From Omphiscola glabra (taxonomy: Eukaryota > Mollusca > Gastropoda > Lymnaeidae), in assembly GCA_964017045.1 (NCBI GenBank), contig OZ024811.1, forward strand, positions 8,891,674 to 8,955,673: a stretch of 64,000 nt of DNA. The letters run 5' to 3'. Under the pieces are notes generated by a model. It was not told the DNA's origin. It did not search any database and saw only the letters and a list, made by a program, of their open reading frames with translations. The position numbers were made by a program, and so were the translations under genes. Shown here in pieces: positions 12,920-25,200 of the stretch; the first letter of the stretch is position 1, and each line of letters begins with the position of its first letter.

Positions 12920-13394
12920 AAAAGCACATAATATCCCCAACTAATTTTTGACATTTAATTAAATGAAACAATAATCACCGTATGCATTGTTATTATTTCT
13001 AAGGAAGGGATAATCTTGACTTTGTAAAGTTGATTAAGTAATGCTTAACTAGGTAGGCATATTATAAATATTTGTGATTAGTGTAACTTATAATTTATTG
13101 ACTCTTTGACAATACAAATGTAAAATGGTCTGACCCAGGATGAGAACTGCATTTATGATAATGAAATGAAGTTGCTTATTTTAGTACTGGAGGTAATTTA
13201 TTTTATTAAGTTATCTGAAATTATTGTTTATAAGAACTTATTTCCTGTAAAAGACAGATGTGTTCCTATTGTATATTCTTTTCTAAAATCACTCTAAAAA
13301 GCAATATGTGTTATACCCTTAAGTTATTGTAATTTTTTTGACATTGATAAACGTGTTTTTCATCTTGCTTATGTGTTTTAAATGTTAAATTACA

Positions 13395-13900
13395 AGTCTA
13401 AAGAAAAACCCATGTTCAACTAGTCTAAAAAAAACCCTTGATCAACTAGTCTAAAGAAAACCCTTGATCAACTAGTCTAAAGAAAACCCTTGATCAAACA
13501 GTCTAAAGAAAACCCATGATCAACTAGTCTAAAGAAAACCCTTGATCAACTAGTCTAAAGAAAACCCTTGATCAACTAGTCTAAAGAAAACCCATGTTCA
13601 CCTAGTCTAAAGAAAACCCATGATCAACTAGTCTAAAGAAACCCCATGATCAACTAGTCTAAAGAAAACACATGATCAACGACTCTAAAGAAAATACATG
13701 TTCAACTAATCTAAAGAAAACGCATGTTCAACTAGTCTAAAGAAAACCCATGTTCAGCTAGTCTAAATAAAACCCATGATCAACTAGTCTAAAGAAAAGC
13801 CATGTTCAACTAGTTTAAAGAAAACCCATGTTCAACTAATCTAAAGAAAACGCATGTTCAACTAGTCTAAAGAAAACCCATGATCAACTAGTCTAAAGAA
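13395..13900. repeat. 26-bp minisatellite, ~19 copies
   Basis: Unit AACTAGTCTAAAGAAAACCC plus ATGATC. On the minus strand each unit reads GGGTTTTCTTTAG, a good 3' splice acceptor, although it lies downstream of the EML stop. 12,920-13,394 shows nothing further. Confidence 0.92.
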
Positions 13901-14172
13901 AATAGTGTGTGTTTGTACTGTTTGTTGTGCCACTGTTTTGAAAGGGATTCAATGGTGTCCTCGGGGCCTGATTTTAAATTTGTATTTAGTTGGCCTGAGA
14001 TCTAATATTAACTAATAACAAGAGTCATCTGTCAACCACTTACAATAGGAGTTTTGGCTCAGCATAATGACAAACCACAAAAAAAAAAAATAACAATGGT
14101 GATATAAATTAGGCCTTTGGGTTGTTTTTGACTTGAATGTGAAAGTATAGTTAGTTTTATGTATGAGCATAT

Positions 14173-14896
14173 TGTCACAGAACGGTTGTTACGGAGGAGG
14201 GCTCCGGTCCTGACTTATCACAAACTGTATTGATTTAGTAGTGGTCAGTACAGTACCGCTCCTCTCTGTGATTTATATTGTGAGTATCTAGACGTTGGGT
14301 CAGACAAAGCACAATGTAGACTTGGATGACAACTAAACAACTCAAACTCCCGGTGTCAAGATGATAAAATAGAATATATTTATTCTTCAAATAAAAAGCT
14401 CTTCTATATTCTTCACTGATCGTCAGCTGTCTATATGAATCTCTAAAGCTATGACTGTTCGCTGTCTCGTCTCAACTATTCCTATGTTCAACTAATCAAC
14501 TATCGTCTCCTGATCCCTAGCAACTATTCCCCATCAACTGCTATCTCAGCTCTTTTCTCTCTACTTCCAACTCAACCAACCTCCCATGTCATGAAGAGTT
14601 CTGTCTTATATACCATTCTCTAGCTCCATAGGTGGCCCCAGGAATGCTATCTAACAACACATCCCTGCCCCCTAATATCCGGTCAATAGAATTTCCTGTC
14701 GTTAACCCCAAAATTATCATGCGAAGTCATGGAAAGAAACCATCCTCTCTATCTCAAAGATGCGACAATCTATTAACTTTAACCTCACCCCTTTAACAAT
14801 GCCTTCCCAAAACTAACAGCAATTCCCGTCAATCCTATAAGTTACCTTAACAACAATGGAGCTCTGTCATGTACCCCGCCCAGCTCATTTGGGACA
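14173..14896 (-). mobile_element. Solo LTR with 5-bp target duplication
   Basis: 724 bp, TGTCAC...GGGACA on the plus strand, flanked on both sides by CATAT (14,168-14,172 and 14,897-14,901). On the minus strand it carries a polyadenylation-like GAATAAATA and then conserved sequence shared with 47,828-48,650 in inverted orientation. No internal retroelement genes flank it. Confidence 0.88.
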
Positions 14897-15804
14897 CATA
14901 TCATATTCATTTTCACTTAACTTTGTGAAATAACCTCCATTTAGAAAATCAATTTTTCTTCTAGATTGATTTAAAGAATAATGGTTATTGACAAAGTTTA
15001 GTCAATAAATCTGTAAGAATCACTAAAGAATATAGTGTATCACAAATTATATTACAAGCGTACAATTTTTTTCATCATTATATATAATTGTCTCAGGTAA
15101 TGATGAATTATATGAATTTGTTGAAACACAGACTGATACTGAATGTCTTACAGTTGATAAAGAACCCTTTCCCATTTTTCCAAAATTAAACAACGCAAAT
15201 ATTGTACATTGTGGACTATTAACTTTCAAATAAAAAATTCCAATTAAAAAAATCCATGTTCTTAAAAAAAGGTTTAAATCTAAAGCGATACTCTGTGCTT
15301 TCTAAAGATGTAGACTTGCAAATAAACTAAGGTATAGCCAATAAAAATCCACTTTTCAACTAGATATAATTAATAGATTAGTACACTAGGGTTCCCGAGA
15401 AATAAATAATTGAACTTGAACCAAAAGCAAACATATTGGTTTCCAATAAGTATTCTACGAGATGGGTAGGAGGCCATTCTATTCATGCTGCATGTTGTGA
15501 TACCCAAAGGTCAAATTCCAACACCGCGTTGTGCGCTAAACATGGTTTCGTAATAATGTGGCCTACGATGCCACATTAGGATAAATAGATTTTCACAATT
15601 TCTCACTCGAAGCTCTTCTGGGACTTGTCTTATGCTCAGTTCACACGAATACAATTTTCTTCAAATTTCGCGTAAAATTTCTTTTTGGGCGCATTATATT
15701 GTTTTACTACATAGTGGGTTGAAAAAGAAATTTGACGAAAACTTCATCAGTGAAATGATCATTAGAAACCGTTAATTTAAACACACAAAACAACAAGAAA
15801 AAAA
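14897..15804. other. AT-rich sequence without gene
   Basis: Lies within the MULE complex. Short ORFs only; nothing recognisable. Confidence 0.5.
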
Positions 15805-15985
15805 ATTGACCAACCTTCCGTTCGATCAAATTTCCATTCAACCAAAATTCCGAACGAACACATTTCCTTTCGATCAAAATTACGTTCAACTAAACTTCTG
15901 TTCGATCACATTTCCTTTCGACCAAACTTCCGTCGATCAATTTTACTTTCGATGAAATTTCTTTCAGACAAATTTCCGGATACGC
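15805..15985 (-). repeat. Right inverted repeat of the MULE complex
   Basis: About nine diverged subunits such as CCGTTCGATCAAATTTCC and TTTCGACCAAACTTCCGTCG. The reverse complement matches 6,938-7,035. The outer edge is near TTTCCGG at ~15,980. I could not find a matching target duplication. Confidence 0.65.
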
Positions 15986-16127
15986 ATTTATCGTTTTGTT
16001 TGACAGAATCTACTTTTCTATGGATCCTAAAGTATAGTTTATGAATTAATACATTTTGATACCATCTCTACTGAGATACAACTCTATCATACTGTGGATG
16101 TGTCACAACTGATGACAGATGACGTTA

Positions 16128-16250
16128 TCAAACCAGTTTCCATTGCATGATGCATGCATCTGACCCGCCTATTGTCAGCACGCTCCGCCCACTTGGAGTG
16201 AAGCACAGATTGTGGGTGTGGTGATGTGATTTGTAGGTGTGGCTAAACGC
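16128..16250 (-). CDS. EML: EML gene, terminal coding exon 25 with stop
   Basis: 123 nt including the TGA stop at 16,128-16,130. Acceptor CTGTTTTTCTCAG|GCG. Encodes HTHNLCFTPSGRSVLTIGGS and DACIMQWKLV, the canonical EML C-terminus (HVTNV.F...LIS.GG.D..I.QWKLV). The right inverted repeat of the MULE complex begins only ~140 bp downstream. The 3' UTR therefore probably runs into transposon sequence; no AATAAA was seen before it. Confidence 0.93.
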   Translation of the reverse strand, partial: AFSHTYKSHHHTHNLCFTPSGRSVLTIGGSDACIMQWKLV

Positions 16251-19200
16251 CTGAGAAAAACAGAGAGAGCAGCTTAAAGTTAAAAATTAATTTAGACTGA
16301 TCCCTCCGGTGAAGAAGTTTTAAAAAAAAATAAATTAATTAAAAAAAGGGGGGGGGGGGCATTCGCCCAAGATTTCCTAGAAAAATGGATCTCTTCATAT
16401 TTCCAATGTCTCATAGAGCCTAATAAACTCCTAGTTAAAGAATGATTTCATTTTTTTAAAAATTGCTTAAGACAATCATTTGTTCTATTATATACATAAA
16501 TATAGCTGCTTACCCCAGAACTAGTGGGATATCTGAACAAGCTGAGTGACCCATTGCTTGTTGCCATGGCAGCAAGATGGCGTCCAGGATTGACGTCAAC
16601 GCAAGTGATATGCCCTTCATTGGCCTGTTTGGATTTCCATAAACCTATGGTCAGAGAAAAGCAGGTAGTCAAATAGTAAATTTATGATGAAGATAATAGA
16701 TTAGTTATTGTGACGTCCACCAAATTACCTTCTACCTAACTATCCCACCTAGTGACCGATTTACTTATAAGCTAAATAAGCTACAGCTTAGGGCATCACA
16801 ATCTGCCGGGACCTTGCGCACACAGTCTGTCGGGGCCTCACAATCTGCCGGGGCCTTAAAAATATCTTTTTAAATATATTTTTCCTATCTTTGTCTTTTT
16901 TCTGTGTAACATTTACCATTTTTTGTGAATGTCTTATATCAAAATCTTTCAAGTTGAATTCTATAATATCAATGACTAGAAGTTGGTCTGCTTTGTTTAT
17001 TTTGAGCAATATGGACCGTTTATCAACATGTGAAAATTTATACTTAAATTTTAAAAAATATTCCAAAGTTTTGGATGATGTTGAAGAAGTTAAATCTAGA
17101 TTGCCTGATATAGAATATAAGTCTACAATGAAAAAGAAAGAGGGGGCTAAGAAAACAAGCCAGTGATGAGCTGCACCTGAAGATATAAAAATGGGTAGAG
17201 ACTGCAATCAGGTTCGAAAAATGGAAATGAGCAAAAGTAGGGGAAAACATGAAAAAAAGAACGCAACAAAACAACGAACGAGTCAGTAAGAAGCCTTCAT
17301 CAGTGAACAAACAAATACAAATAACACTCAGCAAGGGGAATGTGTTTGACAGCAAAGGGACTTTCGTCACCTGTCTTACCTATAAGTGTGTGATCCAAGA
17401 CACAGTTGGTGGACACCCATGTCACATCTGTCATGAGTTCACCTGGTACTTCCGTGCATGACGTCACATTCCCTGATCAACAAAATTAATTGTAGATAAG
17501 TTAGACGCATTTTAATGCTCGCAAACTCTCAAGTTACAATGTAATATTTATCTTTCTATATTGTACTACATTGTAGTCAGTGGCGCAGCCTGGGTTGATG
17601 CCGCCCCGGAACGGTACAAACTTTTTACCGTCCTCATTCCACTAAAACCACTCTGCAGTTGGCCGAAAATGTCGCCCCCACCTCCTTCCTACGTCATTAA
17701 ATGTAGTATTTAGTAGCACACCATATTTTATAGTATAACATTTATGTAAATAGTATATCAATTTAATATGTACTACAACAGCCTAAAAAGGAAATGTATA
17801 TGTATATGGATTAACATACAGAATTTCTGCTCAGGTATGGAACTACTGCTTCTCACAATCACGCTGCCATCCAGTGTGTTACTCGACCAGTCAATGGCAT
17901 GTATGTGTCCGTGGTGACCCTTTGATAAAGTCAGTGGGAGATGGGATGAGGTGGGATGGATAGTGTGAAGTGAGCTGGTGTTGGATGGGATAGTGTGAGC
18001 AATAGGAAGTGAAGATTTGTGTACAATTGTAAGGCAAACAATTAATTTTAAAATGTATAAATAATTTTTGTAAGCTTACAAAAGTATAGTTAAGAACTAA
18101 GTATCTCAGGACAACTACTTAAAACATCTCCAGAGTTTTTCTGTCTTTTTATATTTATCTAAGAGTTAAAACCGTCAGATATCAACAAATATTAAGAAAT
18201 ATGCTACCTATTGACCTACTGACCTTGCACTTTCCTGTCAGTGCCCAGGTGAGCTCCTCCCTGCCCTCCACGGGTTGCAGTGAGTACATATGGACAGTTT
18301 TGTCTGTACTTCCTGCGGCTATTTGGTCTTCTCCTTCTCGGGAGAATTTCATATGGTGAACATAATATGTTTGAACTTTATATGTGTGGACAATATGTGA
18401 GGACAATATGTGAGGAAAATATGTGAGGACAATATGTGAGGATTTTATGTCTCCATTTTAAATATGTGAGCACTTAATATATGAGGACAATACGTGTGGA
18501 CTTGATATGTGAGCACTTGGTTTTTACAAAGCTTTGACACATTTTATAAGATCAGCATTAGCACACAAATCTATTTCATTCCATGTACCAGTCATCTATT
18601 TTTTAAACGTTTCTTAAAGTTAGACTGGTAAAGCTGTTACATTTTTATACATTTTATTTTTTGTTTCTTACTTTCAAAGTCCTTTATTTGCATTATTTTT
18701 TTTAAATTTTATTAAGTCTGGAAATTTTTTTTTTTTTAATTTAAAAATGAAAAAAAAAAAAACCTAACTGTTATCGTTCTGAAAAATTATCAACTGTTTA
18801 TCGGTTTCAAAACCGATAACCCGAATTGTGGTTATGGTTAACACAAGATTACAGTTACAAGATAACTTTTTTGTTTTGACCTCCAGTAAATTATATGAAT
18901 AACTGCATTCAATGGGGACATTACCCGACGTAAGTGAAACAACTCATACCTGGAGATAATTTCACAGTCGTTATCCCCCCTGTTGATATCTTTTTATTGA
19001 AAATTTCCACAACTGACATATCTTCCTTCACGAATTGAAGTATAACAAGACTGTTAGGGATAGACAATGATATCATTAGGATAACAAGGCTGTCGGGGTA
19101 AAAGATGCTACCATTAGTTGACTAATATTGTAAGATAAAACAACGCTGCCTCAGGCAAAAGTTCCCTTTAAATAAAGTGACATGCACATAGCCTCACTGT

Positions 19201-22200
19201 CCGTCTTTGGTTCCCAGCACCATATGGTTGCCTCCATTGTTTGCATCCACACACAGAAATGGATAACCCTTCATCCACAACTTCCAGATCGGTTCCCTGG
19301 ACTCCGAGCTGAGCTTACAGATGACGCCATCAGTCGATGCTGTAATGATGTCAGCATTAAGAAAAGATTGGTGAATTTTGTTGAGGGCTCTCAAGTCTCC
19401 AGTGTGGCCCTGTGATAAGTGAACATGATAAGTTATTAAGATAAGGTAACATAATAAGTTATAATAATACTTAAACATAATAAGTTATTTGGATAAGGTA
19501 ACATAATAAGTTATAATAATACTTAAACATGATAATTATTAAGATAAAAGAAACATGCTAATTTATTAGGATAAGTGAACAATTACAGTTTATTAAATAA
19601 GTAAAAAATGATAAGTCTTTAGGCTGAATGAACATGATAAGTTATGATAAGAGACATTATGATTTATTATGATAATTGAACATGATAATTGATTATAATC
19701 TGTGAACAGGATAAGTTATTAGGATTAGTAAACATGATAAGTTATTGGTGTAATTCAACAGACCATGCTAAGTAGGATACGTTAGCATGTTACGTTATTT
19801 TAATAGACGAATATGATAAATTATTATATTATTATGATATTATTATGATATTATTATGATAAATTATTATGATACATTAATATGATAAATTAATATGATA
19901 AATTAATATGATAAATTAATATGATAAATTATTATGATATATCAACACATTCATTAGATTTTACTAGCATTCGTGAACATGCTTGTTTATTAGAATAGGT
20001 TACCATGAACGTTTTTAAAAAAAGTAAACACGATAGTTATGAAAATAAGGGACGTGATGAGTTATTATGATGAGATTAGTTATATTGTATGTTGAATCAA
20101 ATGTATTCAAGTGTTTAGCTTCATTTTTAACGTGTAAAAATAAATTGAGTACTAGTTGATTTGGCCATGTGTGACTGGAGTACAAGTTGATTTGGTTAAG
20201 TGTGACTGGAGTACTAGTTGATTTGGTTAAGTGTGACTGAAGTACTAGTTGATTTGGTTAAGTGTGACTGAAGTACTAGTTGATTTGGTTAAGTGTGACT
20301 GGAGTACTAGTTGATTTGGTTAAGTGTGACTAAAGTACTAGTTGATTTGGTTAAGTGTGACTGGAGTACTAGTTGATTTGGTTAAGTGTGACTGGAGTAC
20401 TAGTTGATTTGGTTAAGTGTGACTAAAGTACTAGTTGATTTGGTTAAGTGTGACTGGAGTACTAGTTGATTTGGTTAAGTGTGACTAAAGTACTAGTTGA
20501 TTTGGTTAAGTGTGACTGGAGTACAAGTTGATTTGGTTAAGTGTGACTGGAGTACAAGTTGATTTGGTTAAGTGTGACTGAAGTACTAGTTGATTTGGTT
20601 AAGTGTGACTGAAGTACTAGTTGATTTGGTTAAGTGTGACTGAAGTACTAGTTGATTTGGTTAAGTGTGACTGAAGTACTAGTTGATTTGGTTAAGTGTG
20701 ACTAAAGTACTAGTTGATTTGGTTAAGTGTGACTGAAGTACTAGTTGATTTGGTTAAGTGTGACTGAAGTGCTAGTTGATTTGGTTAAGTGTGACTGAAG
20801 TACTAGTTGATTTGGTTAAGTGTGACTGGAGTACTAGTTGATTTGGCCATGTGTGACTGGAGTACTAGTTGATTTGGCCATGTGTGACTGAAGTGCTAGT
20901 TGATTTGGTTAAGTGTGACTGAAGTACTAGTTGATTTGGTTAAGTGTGACTGGAGTACTAGTTGATTTGGCCATGTGTGACTGGAGTACTAGTTGATTTG
21001 GTTAAGTGTGACTGAAGTACTAGTTGATTTGGCCATGTGTGACTGGAGTACTAGTTGATTTGGCCATGTGTGACTGAAGTACTAGTTGATTTGGTTAAGT
21101 GTGACTGGAGTACTAGTTGATTTGGCCATGTGTGACTGGAGTACTAGTTGATTTGGTTAAGTGTGACTGAAGTACTAGTTGATTTGGCCATGTGTGACTG
21201 GAGTACTAGTTGATTTGGCCATGTGTGACTGAAGTACTAGTTGATTTGGCCATGTGTGACTGGAGTACTAGTTGATTTGGTTAAGTGTGACTGAAGTACT
21301 AGTTGATTTGGTTAAGTGTGACTGAAGTACTAGTTGATTTGGTTAAGTGTGACTGAAGTACTAGTTGATTTGGTTAAGTGTGACTGAAGTACTAGTTGAT
21401 TTGGTTAAGTGTGACTGAAGTACTAGTTGATTTGGTTAAGTGTGACTGAAGTACTAGTTGATTTGGTTCAGTGTGACTGAAGTACTAGTTGATTTGGCCA
21501 TGTGTGACTGGAGTACTAGTTGATTTGGCCATGTGTGACTGAAGTACTAGTTGATTTGGCCATGTGTGACTGGAGTACAAGTTGATTTGGTTAAGTGTGA
21601 CTGAAGTACTAGTTGATTTGGTTCAGTGTGACTGAAGTACTAGTTGATTTGGCCATGTGTGTGACTGAAGTACTAGTTGATTTGGTTAAGTGTGACTGGA
21701 GTACAAGTTGATTTGGTTAAGTGTGACTGAAGTACTAGTTGATTTGGTTAAGTGTGACTGAAGTACTAGTTGATTTGGTTAAGTGTGACTGAAGTACTAG
21801 TTGATTTGGTTAAGTGTGACTGAAGTACTAGTTGATTTGGTTAAGTGTGACTGAAGTACTAGTTGATTTGGTTAAGTGTGACTGAAGTACTAGTTGATTT
21901 GGTTAAGTGTGACTGAAGTACTAGTTGATTTGGTTAAGTGTGACTGAAGTACTAGTTGATTTGGTTAAGTGTGACTGAAGTACTAGTTGATTTGGTTAAG
22001 TGTGACTGAAGTACTAGTTGATTTGGTTAAGTGTGACTGAAGTACTAGTTGATTTGGTTAAGTGTGACTGAAGTACTAGTTGATTTGGTTAAGTGTGACT
22101 GGAGTACTAGTTGATTTGGTTAAGTGTGACTGAAGTACTAGTTGATTTGGCCATGTGTGACTGGAGTACTAGTTGATTTGGCCATGTGTGACTGAAGTAC

Positions 22201-25200
22201 TAGTTGATTTGGTTAAGTGTGACTGGAGTACTAGTTGATTTGGCCATGTGTGACTGGAGTACTAGTTGATTTGGTTAAGTGTGACTGAAGTACTAGTTGA
22301 TTTGGTTAAGTGTGACTGGAGTACTAGTTGATTTGGTTAAGTGTGACTGAAGTACTAGTTGATTTGGTTAAGTGTGACTGGAGTACTAGTTGATTTGGTT
22401 AAGTGTGACTGAAGTACTAGTTGATTTGGTTCAGTGTGACTGGAGTACTAGTTGATTTGGTTAAGTGTGACTGAAGTACTAGTTGATTTGGTTCAGTGTG
22501 ACTGGAGTACTAGTTGATTTGGTTAAGTGTGACTGAAGTACTAGTTGATTTGGTTAAGTGTGACTGGAGTACTAGTTGATTTGGTTAAGTGTGACTGAAG
22601 TACTAGTTGATTTGGTTAAGTGTGACTGGAGTACTAGTTGATTTGGTTAAGTGTGACTGGAGTACTAGTTGATTTGGTTAAGTGTGACTGAAGTACTAGT
22701 TGATTTGGTTAAGTGTGACTGAAGTACTAGTTGATTTGGCCATGTGTGACTGGAGTACTAGTTGATTTGGCCATGTGTGACTGAAGTACTAGTTGATTTG
22801 GCCATGTGTGACTGGAGTACAAGTTGATTTGGTTAAGTGTGACTGAAGTACTAGTTGATTTGGTTAAGTGTGACTGGAGTACTAGTTGATTTGGTTAAGT
22901 GTGACTGAAGTACTAGTTGATTTGGTTCAGTGTGACTGAAGTACTAGTTGATTTGGCCATGTGTGACTGAAGTACTAGTTGATTTGGCCATGTGTGACTG
23001 GAGTACAAGTTGATTTGGTTAAGTGTGACTGAAGTACTAGTTGATTTGGTTAAGTGTGACTGGAGTACTAGTTGATTTGGCCATGTGTGACTGGAGTGCT
23101 AGTTGATTTGGTTAAGTGTGACTGAAGTACTAGTTGATTTGGTTAAGTGTGACTGAAGTACTAGTTGATTTGGTTAAGTGTGACTGAAGTACTAGTTGAT
23201 TTGGTTAAGTGTGACTGAAGTACTAGTTGATTTGGTTAAGTGTGACTGAAGTACTAGTTGATTTGGTTAAGTGTGACTGAAGTACTAGTTGATTTGGTTA
23301 AGTGTGACTGAAGTGCTAGTTGATTTGGTTAAGTGTGACTGGAGTACAAGTTGATTTGGTTAAGTGTGACTGAAGTGCTAGTTGATTTGGTTAAGTGTGA
23401 CTGAAGTACTAGTTGATTTGGTTATGTGTGACTGGAGTACTAGTTGATTTGGTTAAGTGTGACTGAAGTACTAGTTGATTTGGTTAAGTGTGACTGAAGT
23501 ACTAGTTGATTTGGTTATGTGTGACTGAAGTACTAGTTGATTTGGTTATGTGTGACTGAAGTGCTAGTTGATTTGGTTATGTGTGACTGGAGTACTAGTT
23601 GATTTGGTTAAGTGTGACTGGAGTACAAGTTGATTTGGTTAAGTGTGACTGAAGTACTAGTTGATTTGGTTAAGTGTGACTGAAGTGCTAGTTGATTTGG
23701 TTATGTGTGACTGGAGTACTAGTTGATTTGGTTAAGTGTGACTGGAGTGCTAGTTGATTTGGTTAAGTGTGACTGAAGTACTAGTTGATTTGGTTAAGTG
23801 TGACTGGAGTGCTAGTTGATTTGGTTATGTGTGACTGAAGTACTAGTTGATTTGGTTATGTGTGACTGGAGTACTAGTTGATTTGGTTAAGTGTGACTGA
23901 AGTGCTATTTGATTTGGTTAAGTGTGACTGGAGTGCTAGTTGATTTGGTTATGTGTGACTGAAGTACTAGTTGATTTGGTTAAGTGTGACTGAAGTGCTA
24001 GTTGATTTGGTTATGTGTGACTGGAGTACTAGTTGATTTGGTTAAGTGTGACTGGAGTGCTAGTTGATTTGGCCATGTGTGACTGGAGTACTAGTTGATT
24101 TGGTTAAGTGTGACTGAAGTACTAGTTGATTTGGTTAAGTGTGACTGAAGTACTAGTTGATTTGGTTAAGTGTGACTGGAGTACTAGTTGATTTGGTTAA
24201 GTGTGACTGAAGTACTAGTTGATTTGGCCATGTGTGACTGGAGTGCTAGTTGATTTGGTTAAGTGTGACTGAAGTACTAGTTGATTTGGTTAAGTGTGAC
24301 TGAAGTACTAGTTGATTTGGTTAAGTGTGACTGAAGTACTAGTTGATTTGGTTAAGTGTGACTGAAGTGCTAGTTGATTTGGTTAAGTGTGACTGAAGTA
24401 CTAGTTGATTTGGTTAAGTGTGACTGAAGTACTAGTTGATTTGGTTAAGTGTGACTGAAGTGCTAGTTGATTTGGTTAAGTGTGACTGAAGTACTAGTTG
24501 ATTTGGTTAAGTGTGACTGAAGTACTAGTTGATTTGGTTAAGTGTGACTGAAGTGCTAGTTGATTTGGTTAAGTGTGACTGAAGTACTAGTTGATTTGGT
24601 TAAGTGTGACTGGAGTGCTAGTTGATTTGGTTAAGTGTGACTGAAGTACTAGTTGATTTGGTTATGTGTGACTGGAGTACAAGTTGATTTGGTTAAGTGT
24701 GACTGAAGTGCTAGTTGATTTGGTTAAGTGTGACTGAAGTGCTAGTTGATTTGGTTAAGTGTGACTGGAGTACAAGTTGATTTGGTTCATTTTGTTTAGT
24801 TTTCTAGTGACAATGTGTATGGATTTATTTTGATGTGTTTGTTGTGTTTATGAGTCATTATTGTATTCGATCGTTGCTAAAATAAGTAAAACGTATGACA
24901 CTTATATTTTATCTGTAAAACAACAATTAACCGTGAAGAAACCTTTATAATTAGGAAAACAAATTAAATGAAACCTGTGTAATTGGCACGTCATCTAGTG
25001 TCACACCCTCTAGTGGTGACCCCGCCTGGTTTATGTTGACGTATATAAGAGAGTTCATGGTCGTCCCAAGCACCAAGGTCGACGTCGTGCTGTCTTCGAC
25101 AGGAAGTAGAAGCTGGCATCGGACACCGCCTTCAGATTTGGGCAGCTTGAGTTATAGCGTAATTATATAATTATTAGTTGAGTTATTGTTTTTATTTCTG

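Noticed and set aside
17249..17461. 70-codon plus ORF
   Set aside because: Overlaps EML exon 23 on the opposite strand, whose reading is well supported.
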